In this document: piece after piece, positions 27,785 through 35,937 of the stretch
Layout: each line of letters starts with the position of its first letter
Position numbering within the stretch: position 1 is the stretch's first letter
NCBI RefSeq assembly: GCF_009830125.1
Contig: NZ_WUPT01000001.1
Location: forward strand, 1,426,001-1,490,000
Reading direction: 5' to 3'
Source of the DNA: Kangsaoukella pontilimi
GTDB taxonomy: Bacteria > Pseudomonadota > Alphaproteobacteria > Rhodobacterales > Rhodobacteraceae
DNA: 64,000 bases
The notes under the pieces: model-generated
Databases searched by the model: none
The model's input: only the letters and a program-made list of their open reading frames with translations
What the model was told of the DNA's origin: nothing
Made by a program: the position numbers and the translations under genes

Positions 27785-28947
27785 CACTCCTGCGCCTTGG
27801 GAAGCCCGAGAAGCGCGCGCTTCTCGTCCTCCGTCAAAAACTCCGCCGAGGTCACCCGCCGCCAGAGCGCCTCGCGCTCGACACCAAGCGCCGGCACCCT
27901 GTCCAGATCGGCCGCGATCTCGACCGGCGCGTCGGCAAAGCCATTCAGCCAGTTCGTGACCGCCCCCAGCACCCGGTCCACCAAGGGCAGCACCGTCAGC
28001 CGGTAAAAAGCGCGGTTGGCCTCCTGGTAATTCGCATAGGTCGCATCCCCCGGCAGCCCGAGCAGCATCGGCGGCACCCCGAAGGCCAGCGCGATCTCTC
28101 GCGCGGCGGCTTCCTTGGTCTTCTGGAACTCCATGTCCGACGGGCTGAAGCCCATCGGTCGCCAGTCCAGACCGCCTTCCAGCAGCATCGGACGCCCCGC
28201 ATTTCGCGCGCCCTGATGATGCGCCTCCATCTCGGCCACCAGACGGTCGTATTGCTCGTTGGTCAGTGTCGACTGCCCCTCGCCCTTGAAGACGATGGCC
28301 CCCGACGGCCGCGCCGCATTGTCCAGAAGCGCCTTCGACCACGCCGAGGCCGCATTGTGCACATCCACCGCCCGCGCCGCTGCCTGCATCGGGGACAGAC
28401 CGTAATGATCGTCGCCGGGGTGATAGGCCTTCACGTGGCAGATGGGCGACCCCGCCTCCGTCACCGAAAACCGGTGCTTCCGCCCGCCCACGGCGTACTC
28501 ATAGGCCACCGGCCAGCCATCGGCGCCCGGCACTACCGACATCCGGTCCGACCTGAGCACGTGCAGCTCCAGCGGCAGCGTCCCCTCGGCGGCCACACCC
28601 TCCAGATACCCGTCCCCGCTAAGCAAAAGCTGGGTGTAAAGCCCCTCGAACAACGCCGCCCGCCCCTGCCCGCCATTTGGCCGCGCCAGCAGGTCGAGCA
28701 CAGGATGCAGCTCGTACCGGCAGGCCGCGTCCCGCACCGTCAGCGGGACCGACGCCGCCGCCTCCGCGATCAGCTTGACCGACCGGAACCCCACCGGATT
28801 ACCCTGAAACGCATGCCGGATCAGGCTCGACGTGTCCCGCGGGCTCCACGCCACACGGCCCGATGTCGCATAGGCGATCACCGGCCCCGCCTTCGAGGCC
28901 TTCACCTCTTCCACCGGCTGGGGCTTTTTCAGAAAGTCGAACATCAT
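27784..28947 (-). CDS. GTA g3: HK97-family portal protein
   Basis: 387 residues. AYATSGRVAWSPRDTSSLIR, HPVLDLLARPN, LLLSGDGYLEG and REIALAFGVPPMLLGLPGD are portal signatures. It forms the dodecameric DNA-entry ring. The ATG at 28947 has AAGGAG seven bases upstream; the GTG two codons earlier is too close to that site. It lies 22 bases after the large terminase and overlaps the protease gene. Confidence 0.95.
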   Translation of the reverse strand: MMFDFLKKPQPVEEVKASKAGPVIAYATSGRVAWSPRDTSSLIRHAFQGNPVGFRSVKLIAEAAASVPLTVRDAACRYELHPVLDLLARPNGGQGRAALFEGLYTQLLLSGDGYLEGVAAEGTLPLELHVLRSDRMSVVPGADGWPVAYEYAVGGRKHRFSVTEAGSPICHVKAYHPGDDHYGLSPMQAAARAVDVHNAASAWSKALLDNAARPSGAIVFKGEGQSTLTNEQYDRLVAEMEAHHQGARNAGRPMLLEGGLDWRPMGFSPSDMEFQKTKEAAAREIALAFGVPPMLLGLPGDATYANYQEANRAFYRLTVLPLVDRVLGAVTNWLNGFADAPVEIAADLDRVPALGVEREALWRRVTSAEFLTEDEKRALLGLPKAQE

Positions 28948-28969
28948 CGCCACGCTCCTTGTCCGCCCG

Positions 28970-30328
28970 TCACCCGAGCACTCTCACCTGCGGGCGCCGC
29001 GCCTGACGCGCGCCCTCGATCAGCAAATCCCACAGCGCCCAGACCAGCGCGTCCACGCGGTCGGGACTGCCCTTGCCCTGAAAGCCCGTCCGGCTCATCA
29101 GCGCCATCTGATCCTCCAGCGGGCCCAGCCCGGCCAAATGGCCCACCCGGCCCCGCTCATAAAGCGCCGCAACCGGCTCGGCCCTGACGGCCTTGCCCCG
29201 CGTCGCCCGCACCTTCGCAACCGCCGCCGCCGGATCGATCTGGCGAATGACGCTTTCCACCATGTCGCCGCCCTGATTCACCTCGGCCACGATCCGGTCC
29301 GCGCCATGCCGCTCGGCGGCGTCCACCGCCGCCTTGGCCCAACCCGCCGGAGACATCCCCGTGACCGTCGCGTCCTCCAGAATGACCGCCCGCCAGTCCG
29401 ACGGATCGCCCTCCTGCCGGACACCGGCCACGATGATCCCGCACTCGTCCGAGCCCGCATGCCCCGTCACCGGCGGGTCCACCGCCACCACGATCCGGTC
29501 GAGCGTCCCCACCGCGCCCACCCGCGCCCCGTCGATCAGGGCCACCGGCCAGAGCGCGCCGTCCACGTCATCTACCAGAACCCCGTCCAGCTCCTGACGC
29601 CCCAGACGCGTACCGCCAAAGGTCGCCTCCACCTCGGCCAGGAAAGACCGGGACAGGTTCGCCCGGTTCGCTTGCGTCGGCGCCTGCGTCATCACCGTCG
29701 TCTCGCGGCCCAGAATCCGCTTCAGTACCGGCACATTGCGGGGCGTCGTCGTAACCACCTGCCGGGGATGCGACCCCAGCCTCAGCGTGAACTGCAACTG
29801 GTCCCAGGTCTCTTCCGCCTTCGGCCACTTGGCCAGCTCATCCGCCCATGCCGCGTCGAACTGCGGGCCGCGAAGGCGCTCGAAATCATGCGCCGAATAG
29901 GTCTCGGCCACAGCTCCATTGGGCCAGACCAGACGCCGCCGCATCGCCTCCCAGCGCGGCCGCCGGTCAGGGGGCGAACAGGCAAGAATGCCGCTTTCGC
30001 CCATCACCATCACGTCCCGCGCCTGATCCAGCGTCTCGCCCACCAGCGCCACGCGCCGCGCGATACCCGGATCCTCGGGCCGCGCACCCTCGACCATCGA
30101 CCGCACCCACTCGGCCCCGGCCCGCGTCTTGCCCGCGCCGCGACCGCCCAGGATCACCCAGGTCTTCCAGTCGCCTTCAGGCGGCAACTGATGCGGCAGC
30201 GCCCAGAACTCGAACAGGTAGGGGAGCGCCCTCAGCGCATCATTCGTCAACCCTGCCAGAAACGTCTCCTGCAACGTCCGCGGCGCGGAGGCGATCGAGA
30301 TGGCGCCCGATTTCAAATCGCATGGCAT
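28970..30328 (-). CDS. terL: GTA g2: large terminase subunit
   Basis: 452 residues from the chosen ATG. Walker A is GGRGAGKT (61-68). The nuclease half contains VAVDPPVTGHAGSDECG and ends with the conserved PDRVDALVWALWDL acidic motif. It pumps DNA into heads; GTAs package random host DNA. The start is uncertain: the ATG at 30328 has no Shine-Dalgarno and lies inside g1, another ATG at 30385 lies deeper in g1, and later TTG codons near the g1 stop are possible. FEFWALPHQLPPEGDWKTWV is the conserved pre-Walker segment, so any start before it would work. Confidence 0.92.
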   Translation of the reverse strand: MPCDLKSGAISIASAPRTLQETFLAGLTNDALRALPYLFEFWALPHQLPPEGDWKTWVILGGRGAGKTRAGAEWVRSMVEGARPEDPGIARRVALVGETLDQARDVMVMGESGILACSPPDRRPRWEAMRRRLVWPNGAVAETYSAHDFERLRGPQFDAAWADELAKWPKAEETWDQLQFTLRLGSHPRQVVTTTPRNVPVLKRILGRETTVMTQAPTQANRANLSRSFLAEVEATFGGTRLGRQELDGVLVDDVDGALWPVALIDGARVGAVGTLDRIVVAVDPPVTGHAGSDECGIIVAGVRQEGDPSDWRAVILEDATVTGMSPAGWAKAAVDAAERHGADRIVAEVNQGGDMVESVIRQIDPAAAVAKVRATRGKAVRAEPVAALYERGRVGHLAGLGPLEDQMALMSRTGFQGKGSPDRVDALVWALWDLLIEGARQARRPQVRVLG

Positions 30329-30596
30329 CGAAGTCGATAGGGGCTTCCGCAACGAGACCTTCTGATAAGAGCACCTGCCGCTCATGCTTGTTCACCTCGT
30401 TGATCAATGCTGCCCGCGTCGCCGCCAGGGCGATGCGAGCCTTGCTGATGTCGCCATGTGCCACGTCCTCACCGTCGCGAAGACGGTTGGCCATGACCTC
30501 GAATGCCGCAAGGACGTCCTGGAGCGCGGTTTCGCTCTGTTCCAAAAGCCAGCGCGCGCCGATCGTCCCCGCCAGTCGCGAAGGATCGTTCGTCAT
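30240..30596 (-). CDS. GTA g1: small terminase subunit
   Basis: 118 residues, almost entirely helical (LLEQSETALQDVLAAFEVMA, ISKARIALAATRAALINEVN). Size, position before terL and composition match R. capsulatus GTA g1, which was shown to act as the small terminase. It lacks a recognisable DNA-binding helix-turn-helix, fitting the loss of sequence-specific pac recognition in GTAs. AGGAAAATCGAG precedes the ATG. It is the first gene of the cluster, about 75 bases from the nearer of two predicted transcription starts. Confidence 0.85.
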   Translation of the reverse strand: MTNDPSRLAGTIGARWLLEQSETALQDVLAAFEVMANRLRDGEDVAHGDISKARIALAATRAALINEVNKHERQVLLSEGLVAEAPIDFDAMRFEIGRHLDRLRAADVAGDVSGRVDE

Positions 30597-30677
30597 CTCG
30601 ATTTTCCTGAGCCTCTGGGAAAAGAGAACGCGGCCAGTGTTGCCACCGCCGCGCTCACCTCGTCCATCTTGAACAAA

Positions 30678-30706
30678 GGTATACCCCAGACCGCACGAAA
30701 GGTCAA
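30678..30706 (-). promoter_or_regulatory. Sigma-70-like promoter P2 of the GTA cluster
   Basis: On the minus strand TTGACC (30701-30706) and TATACC (30678-30683) are separated by exactly 17 bases, a good match to the housekeeping consensus. The predicted start is near 30671, about 75 bases before the g1 ATG. Confidence 0.6.
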
Positions 30707-30730
30707 GTCTTAAGTTATTGATAGAATTGG

Positions 30731-30764
30731 ATAATACCGTTCGCGCCGGTTAACGGCGGGTTAA
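30731..30764 (-). promoter_or_regulatory. CtrA box and promoter P1 of the GTA cluster
   Basis: On the minus strand TTAA-CCCGCCG-TTAAC occupies 30749-30764, a perfect TTAA-N7-TTAAC CtrA site. A -10-like TATTAT (30731-30736) lies 17 bases beyond the end of the N7 spacer, so the box covers the -35 position as in CtrA-activated promoters of Caulobacter. The region is between the mltG stop and g1. Confidence 0.65.
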
Positions 30765-30769
30765 TGCCC

Positions 30770-31945
30770 CTAGTTCTCAGTGCTCTCGCTTTCGGCTTCC
30801 AGCTCTGCCTGCCAGCGGCGGTACTCGGCCACGTTCCGGTTATGCTCGTCCAGCGTCACGGCAAACTCATGCCCGCCGCCGCGCTTGGCCACGAAGAAGA
30901 TGTAATCCGTCTCGTCCGGATCGAGAGCCGCCTCAATCGAGGCAAGCCCCGGATTGGCAATCGGCGTGGGCGGCAGCCCTTCGATCACATAGGTGTTCCA
31001 CGGCGTCTCGCGGCGAAGCTCGCTCTGCCGGATACCTCTCCCCAGAATACCTTCGCCCCGCGTGATCCCGTAGATCACCGTCGGGTCGGTCTGCAGCCGG
31101 ATACCCTGCTCCAGACGGTTGGCGAAGACGCTCGCCACGATCCGCCGCTCCTCGGGAACGCTGGTTTCCTTCTCGATGATCGAGGCAAGGATCAGCGCCT
31201 CTTCCGGCGTGTCCACGGGCGCGTCCGCCGCGCGGTTCTCCCAGGCCGAGAACAGCCGCTCGGTCTGCGCCGCGATCATGCGGTCCAGAAAGGCCTGCCG
31301 GTCATCGCCGGGACGGATCTCGTACCCGTCGGGCGCAAGAGAACCCTCATCCGGCACCGCGGCCACCTCGCCCGTGAAAAGGTTGGACCCGGAAATCGCG
31401 TTCACCACCTGCCAGCTCGTGACACCCTCGGCCACGATGACCCGGTACCGCGTCGCCACATCGTCCAGTGCGCTCGTGTACTCGGCCGGCACGTCTTCCA
31501 CGGCCAGCGGGTCGAACTCGGCCACGACCTCGAAATCCTGCGTCGCGGCGTCCAGCTCGCGCACCCGCACGCTCTGGCTGGCAACCGACACGCGATAGAT
31601 CACCTCGGTCCCGCAGGTCGACAGACCGTCGCCCGTAATCTCGGCCACGATCTCTTCCATCGAAGACCCCGGCTGGATCAGGAACGATCCCGCCTTCAAC
31701 TGGTTGCTGCGCTCGGTGTAGTCCGCGCCGAGCCGATAGATCGTGGCGTTCGTGATCGCCCCATCCGCCGCCAGCCTGTCGGCCACCCGGCTCATCGTGC
31801 TTCCCGGCGGCACCTGCAGACACATCGCGTCCTCTAGCGGCCCCTCGGCCACGTATTGCCTCTGCCCCCAGCCGATGATCCCGGCCAACAGCACCAGCCC
31901 GACGATCAGCAGGGTCAGGACATTCGACGCAAGATTTCGCCACAT
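30770..31945 (-). CDS. mltG: Endolytic murein transglycosylase MltG
   Basis: 391 residues. One N-terminal membrane helix (NVLTLLIVGLVLLAGIIGW), a LysM-like region (LQVPPGSTMSRVADRLAADG), then the YceG domain with the catalytic glutamate in LASIIEKETSVPEER and FANRLEQGIRLQTDPTVIYG. MltG cuts nascent glycan strands in the membrane and sets their length. Its start overlaps the fabF stop by one base, so it is the last gene of the fatty-acid operon and ends only ~175 bases before GTA g1 on the same strand. Confidence 0.95.
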   Translation of the reverse strand: MWRNLASNVLTLLIVGLVLLAGIIGWGQRQYVAEGPLEDAMCLQVPPGSTMSRVADRLAADGAITNATIYRLGADYTERSNQLKAGSFLIQPGSSMEEIVAEITGDGLSTCGTEVIYRVSVASQSVRVRELDAATQDFEVVAEFDPLAVEDVPAEYTSALDDVATRYRVIVAEGVTSWQVVNAISGSNLFTGEVAAVPDEGSLAPDGYEIRPGDDRQAFLDRMIAAQTERLFSAWENRAADAPVDTPEEALILASIIEKETSVPEERRIVASVFANRLEQGIRLQTDPTVIYGITRGEGILGRGIRQSELRRETPWNTYVIEGLPPTPIANPGLASIEAALDPDETDYIFFVAKRGGGHEFAVTLDEHNRNVAEYRRWQAELEAESESTEN

Positions 31946-33207
31946 CAGCGGTCGATCCGGCCCATGACGAGCGACGCATTGGTGCCGCCGAACCCGAAGG
32001 AGTTCGACAGCGCGACCCCGATCTCGCGCTCACGCTTGGCGTTGGGCGCAAGGTCCAGCTTCGGCTCGACCGCCGGGTTGTCCAAGTTGATCGTCGGCGG
32101 TGCCACCTGATCGCGGAGCGCCAGAATGCAGAAGATCGCCTCCACGGCGCCCGCCGCTCCAAGAAGGTGCCCGATGGACGACTTGGTCGAGCTCATCGTG
32201 GCCTTGGACGCCGCATCTCCCATCACCCGCTCGACCGCGCCCAGCTCGATCGTGTCGGCCATGGTCGAGGTGCCATGCGCGTTGATGTAGTCCACATCCG
32301 CCCCGGACAGGCCGGCCGAGCGCAGCGCGTTCCGCATGGCCCGCTCGCCGCCCTCGCCATCCTCCGAGGGCGCAGTGATGTGATAGGCGTCACCCGACAG
32401 ACCATAGCCCAGGATCTCGGCGTAAATCTTTGCGCCCCGCGCCTTGGCGTGCTCGTATTCCTCCAGCACCACAACGCCCGCGCCCTCGCCCATGACGAAC
32501 CCGTCCCGGTCCGCATCATAGGGCCGCGACGCTTTCTCGGGCTCATTGCCCCGCTTGGTGGAGAGCGCCTTGCACGCGTTGAACCCGGCGATCCCGATCT
32601 CGCAGATCGGGCTTTCCGCGCCGCCGGCCACCATGACGTCCGCATCGCCCAGCATGATCAGCCGCGCCGCGTCCCCGATGGCATGCGCGCCCGTCGAACA
32701 GGCCGTGACAACCGCATGGTTCGGCCCCTTGAAGCCGTAGCGGATCGACACCTGCCCCGAGACGAGGTTGATCAGTGCGCCGGGGATAAAGAACGGCGAC
32801 ACCCGCCGCGCGCCGCGCTCCTTGATCAGAACAGCGGTCTCCGCGATGGACTGCAGCCCGCCAATGCCCGAGCCGATCATGACGCCCGTCCGCTCACGAT
32901 CCTCTGTGCCCTCGGGCATCCAACCCGAATCCTTCACCGCCATCTCGGCAGCGGCCATCCCGTACAGGATAAAGTCGTCGACCTTCCGCTGCTCCTTGGG
33001 CTCCATCCAGTCGTCCGGATTGAATGTGCCGTCCGACCCGTCGCCGCGCGGTATCTCGCAGGCATAGGTGGTTGCCAGATGCCCCGCGTCGAACCGCGTG
33101 ATCGTGCCCGCGCCGCTCTGACCGGCCAGAAGCCGCGTCCATGTCTCCTCGACCCCCGCCGCCAGCGGAGAGACCATCCCAAGACCCGTTACAACAACCC
33201 GACGCAT
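31945..33207 (-). CDS. fabF: 3-oxoacyl-ACP synthase II
   Basis: 420 residues, full length. The Cys-His-His triad is in VTACSTGAHA, NAHGTSTMADT and SSIGHLLGAAG. It condenses malonyl-ACP with acyl-ACP to elongate fatty acids and is the temperature-tuned enzyme for cis-vaccenate. GGAGGCGGGC precedes the ATG. It follows acpP after a terminator and is translationally coupled to mltG. Confidence 0.97.
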   Translation of the reverse strand: MRRVVVTGLGMVSPLAAGVEETWTRLLAGQSGAGTITRFDAGHLATTYACEIPRGDGSDGTFNPDDWMEPKEQRKVDDFILYGMAAAEMAVKDSGWMPEGTEDRERTGVMIGSGIGGLQSIAETAVLIKERGARRVSPFFIPGALINLVSGQVSIRYGFKGPNHAVVTACSTGAHAIGDAARLIMLGDADVMVAGGAESPICEIGIAGFNACKALSTKRGNEPEKASRPYDADRDGFVMGEGAGVVVLEEYEHAKARGAKIYAEILGYGLSGDAYHITAPSEDGEGGERAMRNALRSAGLSGADVDYINAHGTSTMADTIELGAVERVMGDAASKATMSSTKSSIGHLLGAAGAVEAIFCILALRDQVAPPTINLDNPAVEPKLDLAPNAKREREIGVALSNSFGFGGTNASLVMGRIDR

Positions 33208-33308
33208 GCCCGCCTCCGTTCAGGAATTGCTTTGCACTCCGACATACACGTGCCGAAAACCGGGCGCAATCAAAGGGGGCGGCGAAACGCCGACCCGAGG
33301 ACCGCCGC

Positions 33309-33342
33309 AAAAGAAAACGGCGCGCCCCGCCAGGGACGCGCC
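33309..33342 (-). terminator. Terminator behind acpP
   Basis: On the minus strand GGCGCGTCCC pairs with GGGGCGCGCC (one G-T wobble) around a four-base loop and is followed by GTTTTCTTTT. It lies 28 bases past the acpP stop and should give abundant short acpP mRNA with partial read-through to fabF. Confidence 0.85.
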
Positions 33343-33369
33343 GCCTTCAAGAACGGATGGGAAGTCGCT

Positions 33370-33603
33370 TCAGACGGCTTCCTTGATGAACTTCACCGCA
33401 TCGCCGAACGTCTGGATGGTTTCAGCGGCGTCGTCCGGAATTTCGATGCCGAATTCTTCTTCGAAAGCCATCACCAGCTCGACCGTGTCGAGGCTGTCCG
33501 CGCCCAGATCATCGATGAACGAGGCGTTCTCGGTGACTTTGTCTTCTTCGACGCCCAGATGTTCGACGACGATTTTGCGCGTGCGATCTTGGATGTCGCT
33601 CAT
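33370..33603 (-). CDS. acpP: Acyl carrier protein
   Basis: 77 residues, very acidic. The 4'-phosphopantetheine serine is Ser37 in [18 protein letters not shown], the universal ACP motif. It carries growing acyl chains in the cytoplasm. GAGGAATTAAC precedes the ATG. Terminators on both sides suggest its own, probably very strong, transcript. Confidence 0.98.
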   Translation of the reverse strand: MSDIQDRTRKIVVEHLGVEEDKVTENASFIDDLGADSLDTVELVMAFEEEFGIEIPDDAAETIQTFGDAVKFIKEAV

Positions 33604-33664
33604 GTTAATTCCTCACGTGTTCCTCGGGTCTCGTCCCGTCGTTGATTATACCGCCCCTGGGGAC

Positions 33665-33698
33665 GAAAAACAGCCGGGCCGCTGGCGGCTCCCGGCTG
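33665..33698 (-). terminator. Intrinsic terminator behind fabG
   Basis: On the minus strand CAGCCGGG (complement of 33691-33698) and CCCGGCTG (complement of 33671-33678) pair with an inner GCC/GGC stem and are followed directly by TTTTT. It separates fabD-fabG from acpP. Confidence 0.9.
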
Positions 33699-33766
33699 GG
33701 ATGTGGGCGCCCTATAGCACATCGTTTCCACAAGGCAAACGATAAGGTGAACGCCCGCAAGCCTGC

Positions 33767-34504
33767 CTACAGCATGGCCATTCCGCCGTTCACATGCAAT
33801 GTCGTTCCCGTGACATAGCCGGCTTCAGGGCTGGCGAGGTACAGAACGGCCGCCGCGATCTCGCTTGCCTCGCCCATCCGTCCCGCCGGCACCTGGGTCA
33901 GAATCTTGGCCTGCTGTTCCTCGTTCAGCTTGTCCGTCATCGCCGTGGTGATGAAACCCGGCGCCACCGCGTTCACGGTGATCCCCCGGCTCGCCACCTC
34001 ATAGGCCAGCGACTTCGACATGCCCACCAGCCCGGCCTTGGACGCCGCGTAATTGGCCTGCCCCGGATTGCCCGTCGACCCGACCACGGACGAGATATTC
34101 ACGATCCGGCCCCAGCGGGATTTCATCATGCCCCGCATAACACCTTTCGAGAGCAGCATCGCGGCGGTCAGGTTGACCTCTATGACGCTGTCCCACTCGT
34201 CCTCGGACATCCGCATGAACAGGTTGTCCCGCGTCACGCCCGCGTTGTTCACAAGGATATCGACCGATCCCATCGCCTCCGCCGCCACCTTGGGCAGCGC
34301 ATTGACCGCCTCGCGGTCCGAGAGGTTGCAGGGCGTCACATGCACCCGCTCACCCAGCTCGCCCGCCAGATCCTGCAAGGGCGCCTCACGCGTGCCGGAC
34401 AGGGCCACGGTCGCCCCCGCCCCATGCAGGGCCCGCGCAATGGCCGCGCCGATCCCGCCAGAGGCGCCGGTGACAAGAGCCGTCTTTCCGCTCAGATCGA
34501 ACAT
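33767..34504 (-). CDS. fabG: 3-oxoacyl-ACP reductase
   Basis: 245 residues. SDR fold: nucleotide motif TGASGGIGAAIA, NNAGVTRDN, catalytic Ser in ISSVVGSTGN and YxxxK in NYAASKAG. It reduces 3-ketoacyl-ACP with NADPH. AAGGAGTGAGGC precedes the ATG. It follows fabD by 34 bases in one operon. Confidence 0.97.
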   Translation of the reverse strand: MFDLSGKTALVTGASGGIGAAIARALHGAGATVALSGTREAPLQDLAGELGERVHVTPCNLSDREAVNALPKVAAEAMGSVDILVNNAGVTRDNLFMRMSEDEWDSVIEVNLTAAMLLSKGVMRGMMKSRWGRIVNISSVVGSTGNPGQANYAASKAGLVGMSKSLAYEVASRGITVNAVAPGFITTAMTDKLNEEQQAKILTQVPAGRMGEASEIAAAVLYLASPEAGYVTGTTLHVNGGMAML

Positions 34505-34538
34505 GCCTCACTCCTTCTTCTTGGTTGAAATGCGTTGC

Positions 34539-35477
34539 CTACGCCTTGCCCGCCGCACCGCGCACGTCATCGGGGCCAGAGACGGCCCGCGTCTCGGCCT
34601 CTTTGGCGATGCGCCGTATCATGCCGGTCAGCGCTTTGCCCGCTCCGATCTCCCAGAAGGAGGTCACGCCGCCCTCCGTCGCCATCCAGTCGACGCTCTC
34701 GCGCCACCGGACCGAATGGGTCACCTGCTCGACCAGCAGATCGCGGATTTTGGCTTTGTCCGACACGGGCCGCGCGGCCACGTTCGAGACGACCGGAACG
34801 CTCGGGTCACTCATGTCCACACCGGCCAGCGCCTCGGCCATCGCGTCGGCCGCGGGCGCCATCAGGCTGCAATGGAACGGGGCGGACACCGGCAGCATCA
34901 GCGCCCGCTTGGCGCCGCGCTCCTTGGCAAGTTCCGCCGCCCGCTCCACGGCGCCCTTGTGGCCCGAGACCACGACTTGCGCCGGGTCGTTGTCATTGGC
35001 GGCCGCGCAAACCTCGCCCCCTGCCGCATCCGCCGCGATTGCCTGAACGGTCGTAATTTCGAGGCCAAGGATCGCGGCCATCGCGCCCTCGCCGACCGGA
35101 ACCGCGGCTTGCATCGCCTCGCCCCTCAGACGGAGAAGCCGCGCCGCATCCGCCACCGAAAACGTGCCCGCCGCACAAAGTGCCGAATATTCCCCCAGCG
35201 AATGCCCGGCCACAAAGGCCGCATCAGTGACGCTCACGCCCTCGGCCTCCAAGGCACGAACAACTGCCATGGACATGGCCATCAACGCGGGCTGGGCATT
35301 CTGCGTCAGGGTCAACTCCGCCTGATCTCCCTCCCAGATCAGCGATGACAGCTTTTCGCCCAGGGCGTCGTCCACCTCGTCGAAAACCGCCCGCGCCGCC
35401 GGATAGGCCTCGGCCAGGTCGCTGCCCATGCCGATGGTCTGCGCCCCCTGTCCCGGAAATACGAATGCAAGGCTCAT
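34539..35477 (-). CDS. fabD: Malonyl-CoA:ACP transacylase
   Basis: 312 residues. FVFPGQGAQTIGMG opens the domain; the nucleophile is Ser93 in GHSLGEYSAL, with the active-site His in the VSAPFHCSLM segment. It loads malonyl groups onto ACP. A GGGAGGGACGGGC leader precedes the ATG. It is the first gene of the fab cluster and divergent from the ArsR-like gene. Confidence 0.97.
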   Translation of the reverse strand: MSLAFVFPGQGAQTIGMGSDLAEAYPAARAVFDEVDDALGEKLSSLIWEGDQAELTLTQNAQPALMAMSMAVVRALEAEGVSVTDAAFVAGHSLGEYSALCAAGTFSVADAARLLRLRGEAMQAAVPVGEGAMAAILGLEITTVQAIAADAAGGEVCAAANDNDPAQVVVSGHKGAVERAAELAKERGAKRALMLPVSAPFHCSLMAPAADAMAEALAGVDMSDPSVPVVSNVAARPVSDKAKIRDLLVEQVTHSVRWRESVDWMATEGGVTSFWEIGAGKALTGMIRRIAKEAETRAVSGPDDVRGAAGKA

Positions 35478-35553
35478 GCCCGTCCCTCCCTCGTTTTTTC
35501 CTGCCTACCCCGCAACTTGCCGACCGGCAAGCAAATGCGCCCCCTGCAGCCAC

Positions 35554-35579
35554 ATTAATTAACACTTTTATTAATTAAC
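35554..35579 (+). promoter_or_regulatory. Candidate ArsR operator
   Basis: The decamer ATTAATTAAC occurs twice, at 35554-35563 and 35570-35579, a 16-base period; each contains the palindrome TTAATTAA. In this GC-rich sequence such an AT-rich double motif right before the regulator gene at 35602 is a likely autoregulatory operator. Confidence 0.55.
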
Positions 35580-35601
35580 GAATCAGTTCAATAATGCTCG
35601 C

Positions 35602-35937
35602 ATGCAGGACGACGCCCAACTCGACGCCATCTTCTCGGCCCTCGCTCACCCGACCCGGCGCGACATCCTCGCCCGGCTCGCAAAAGGCCCGGCCACGGTG
35701 AACGAGCTCGCTGCCCCATACGACATCAGCCTGCCCGCGATCTCGAAACATGTCCGCGTGCTTCAGAACGCCGGCTTCATCGCCAAGGGCCGCAACGCAC
35801 AGTTCCGCCCCTGCACGCTCGACGCCAGCGCCATCGCGCGGGTGGCCGACTGGACCGCCGCTTACAGCCACATCTGGGACGCACGCTTCGACGCGATGGA
35901 TCACGTCCTGAAAAACCTGAAGGGAGACCCCGAATGA
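35602..35937 (+). CDS. ArsR-family transcriptional regulator
   Basis: 111 residues, a winged helix-turn-helix: AIFSALAHPTRRDILARLAK, then recognition region DISLPAISKHVRVLQNAGFI. No cysteine metal-binding motif of the ArsR/CXC type is present, so it is of the type paired with AHSA1/SRPBCC proteins. Its stop overlaps the start of the next gene by four bases. Autorepression through the repeats at 35554-35579 is inferred. Confidence 0.88.
   Translation: MQDDAQLDAIFSALAHPTRRDILARLAKGPATVNELAAPYDISLPAISKHVRVLQNAGFIAKGRNAQFRPCTLDASAIARVADWTAAYSHIWDARFDAMDHVLKNLKGDPE

Noticed and set aside
27785-28342. A 378-residue prohead protease
   Set aside because: The N-terminal 186 residues are the portal gene read in another frame; the family's N terminus begins at 27784.
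16369-30596. A prophage in the ordinary sense
   Set aside because: There is no integrase, repressor, replication or lysis gene within the cluster and no flanking att repeat was seen; content and order fit a GTA.
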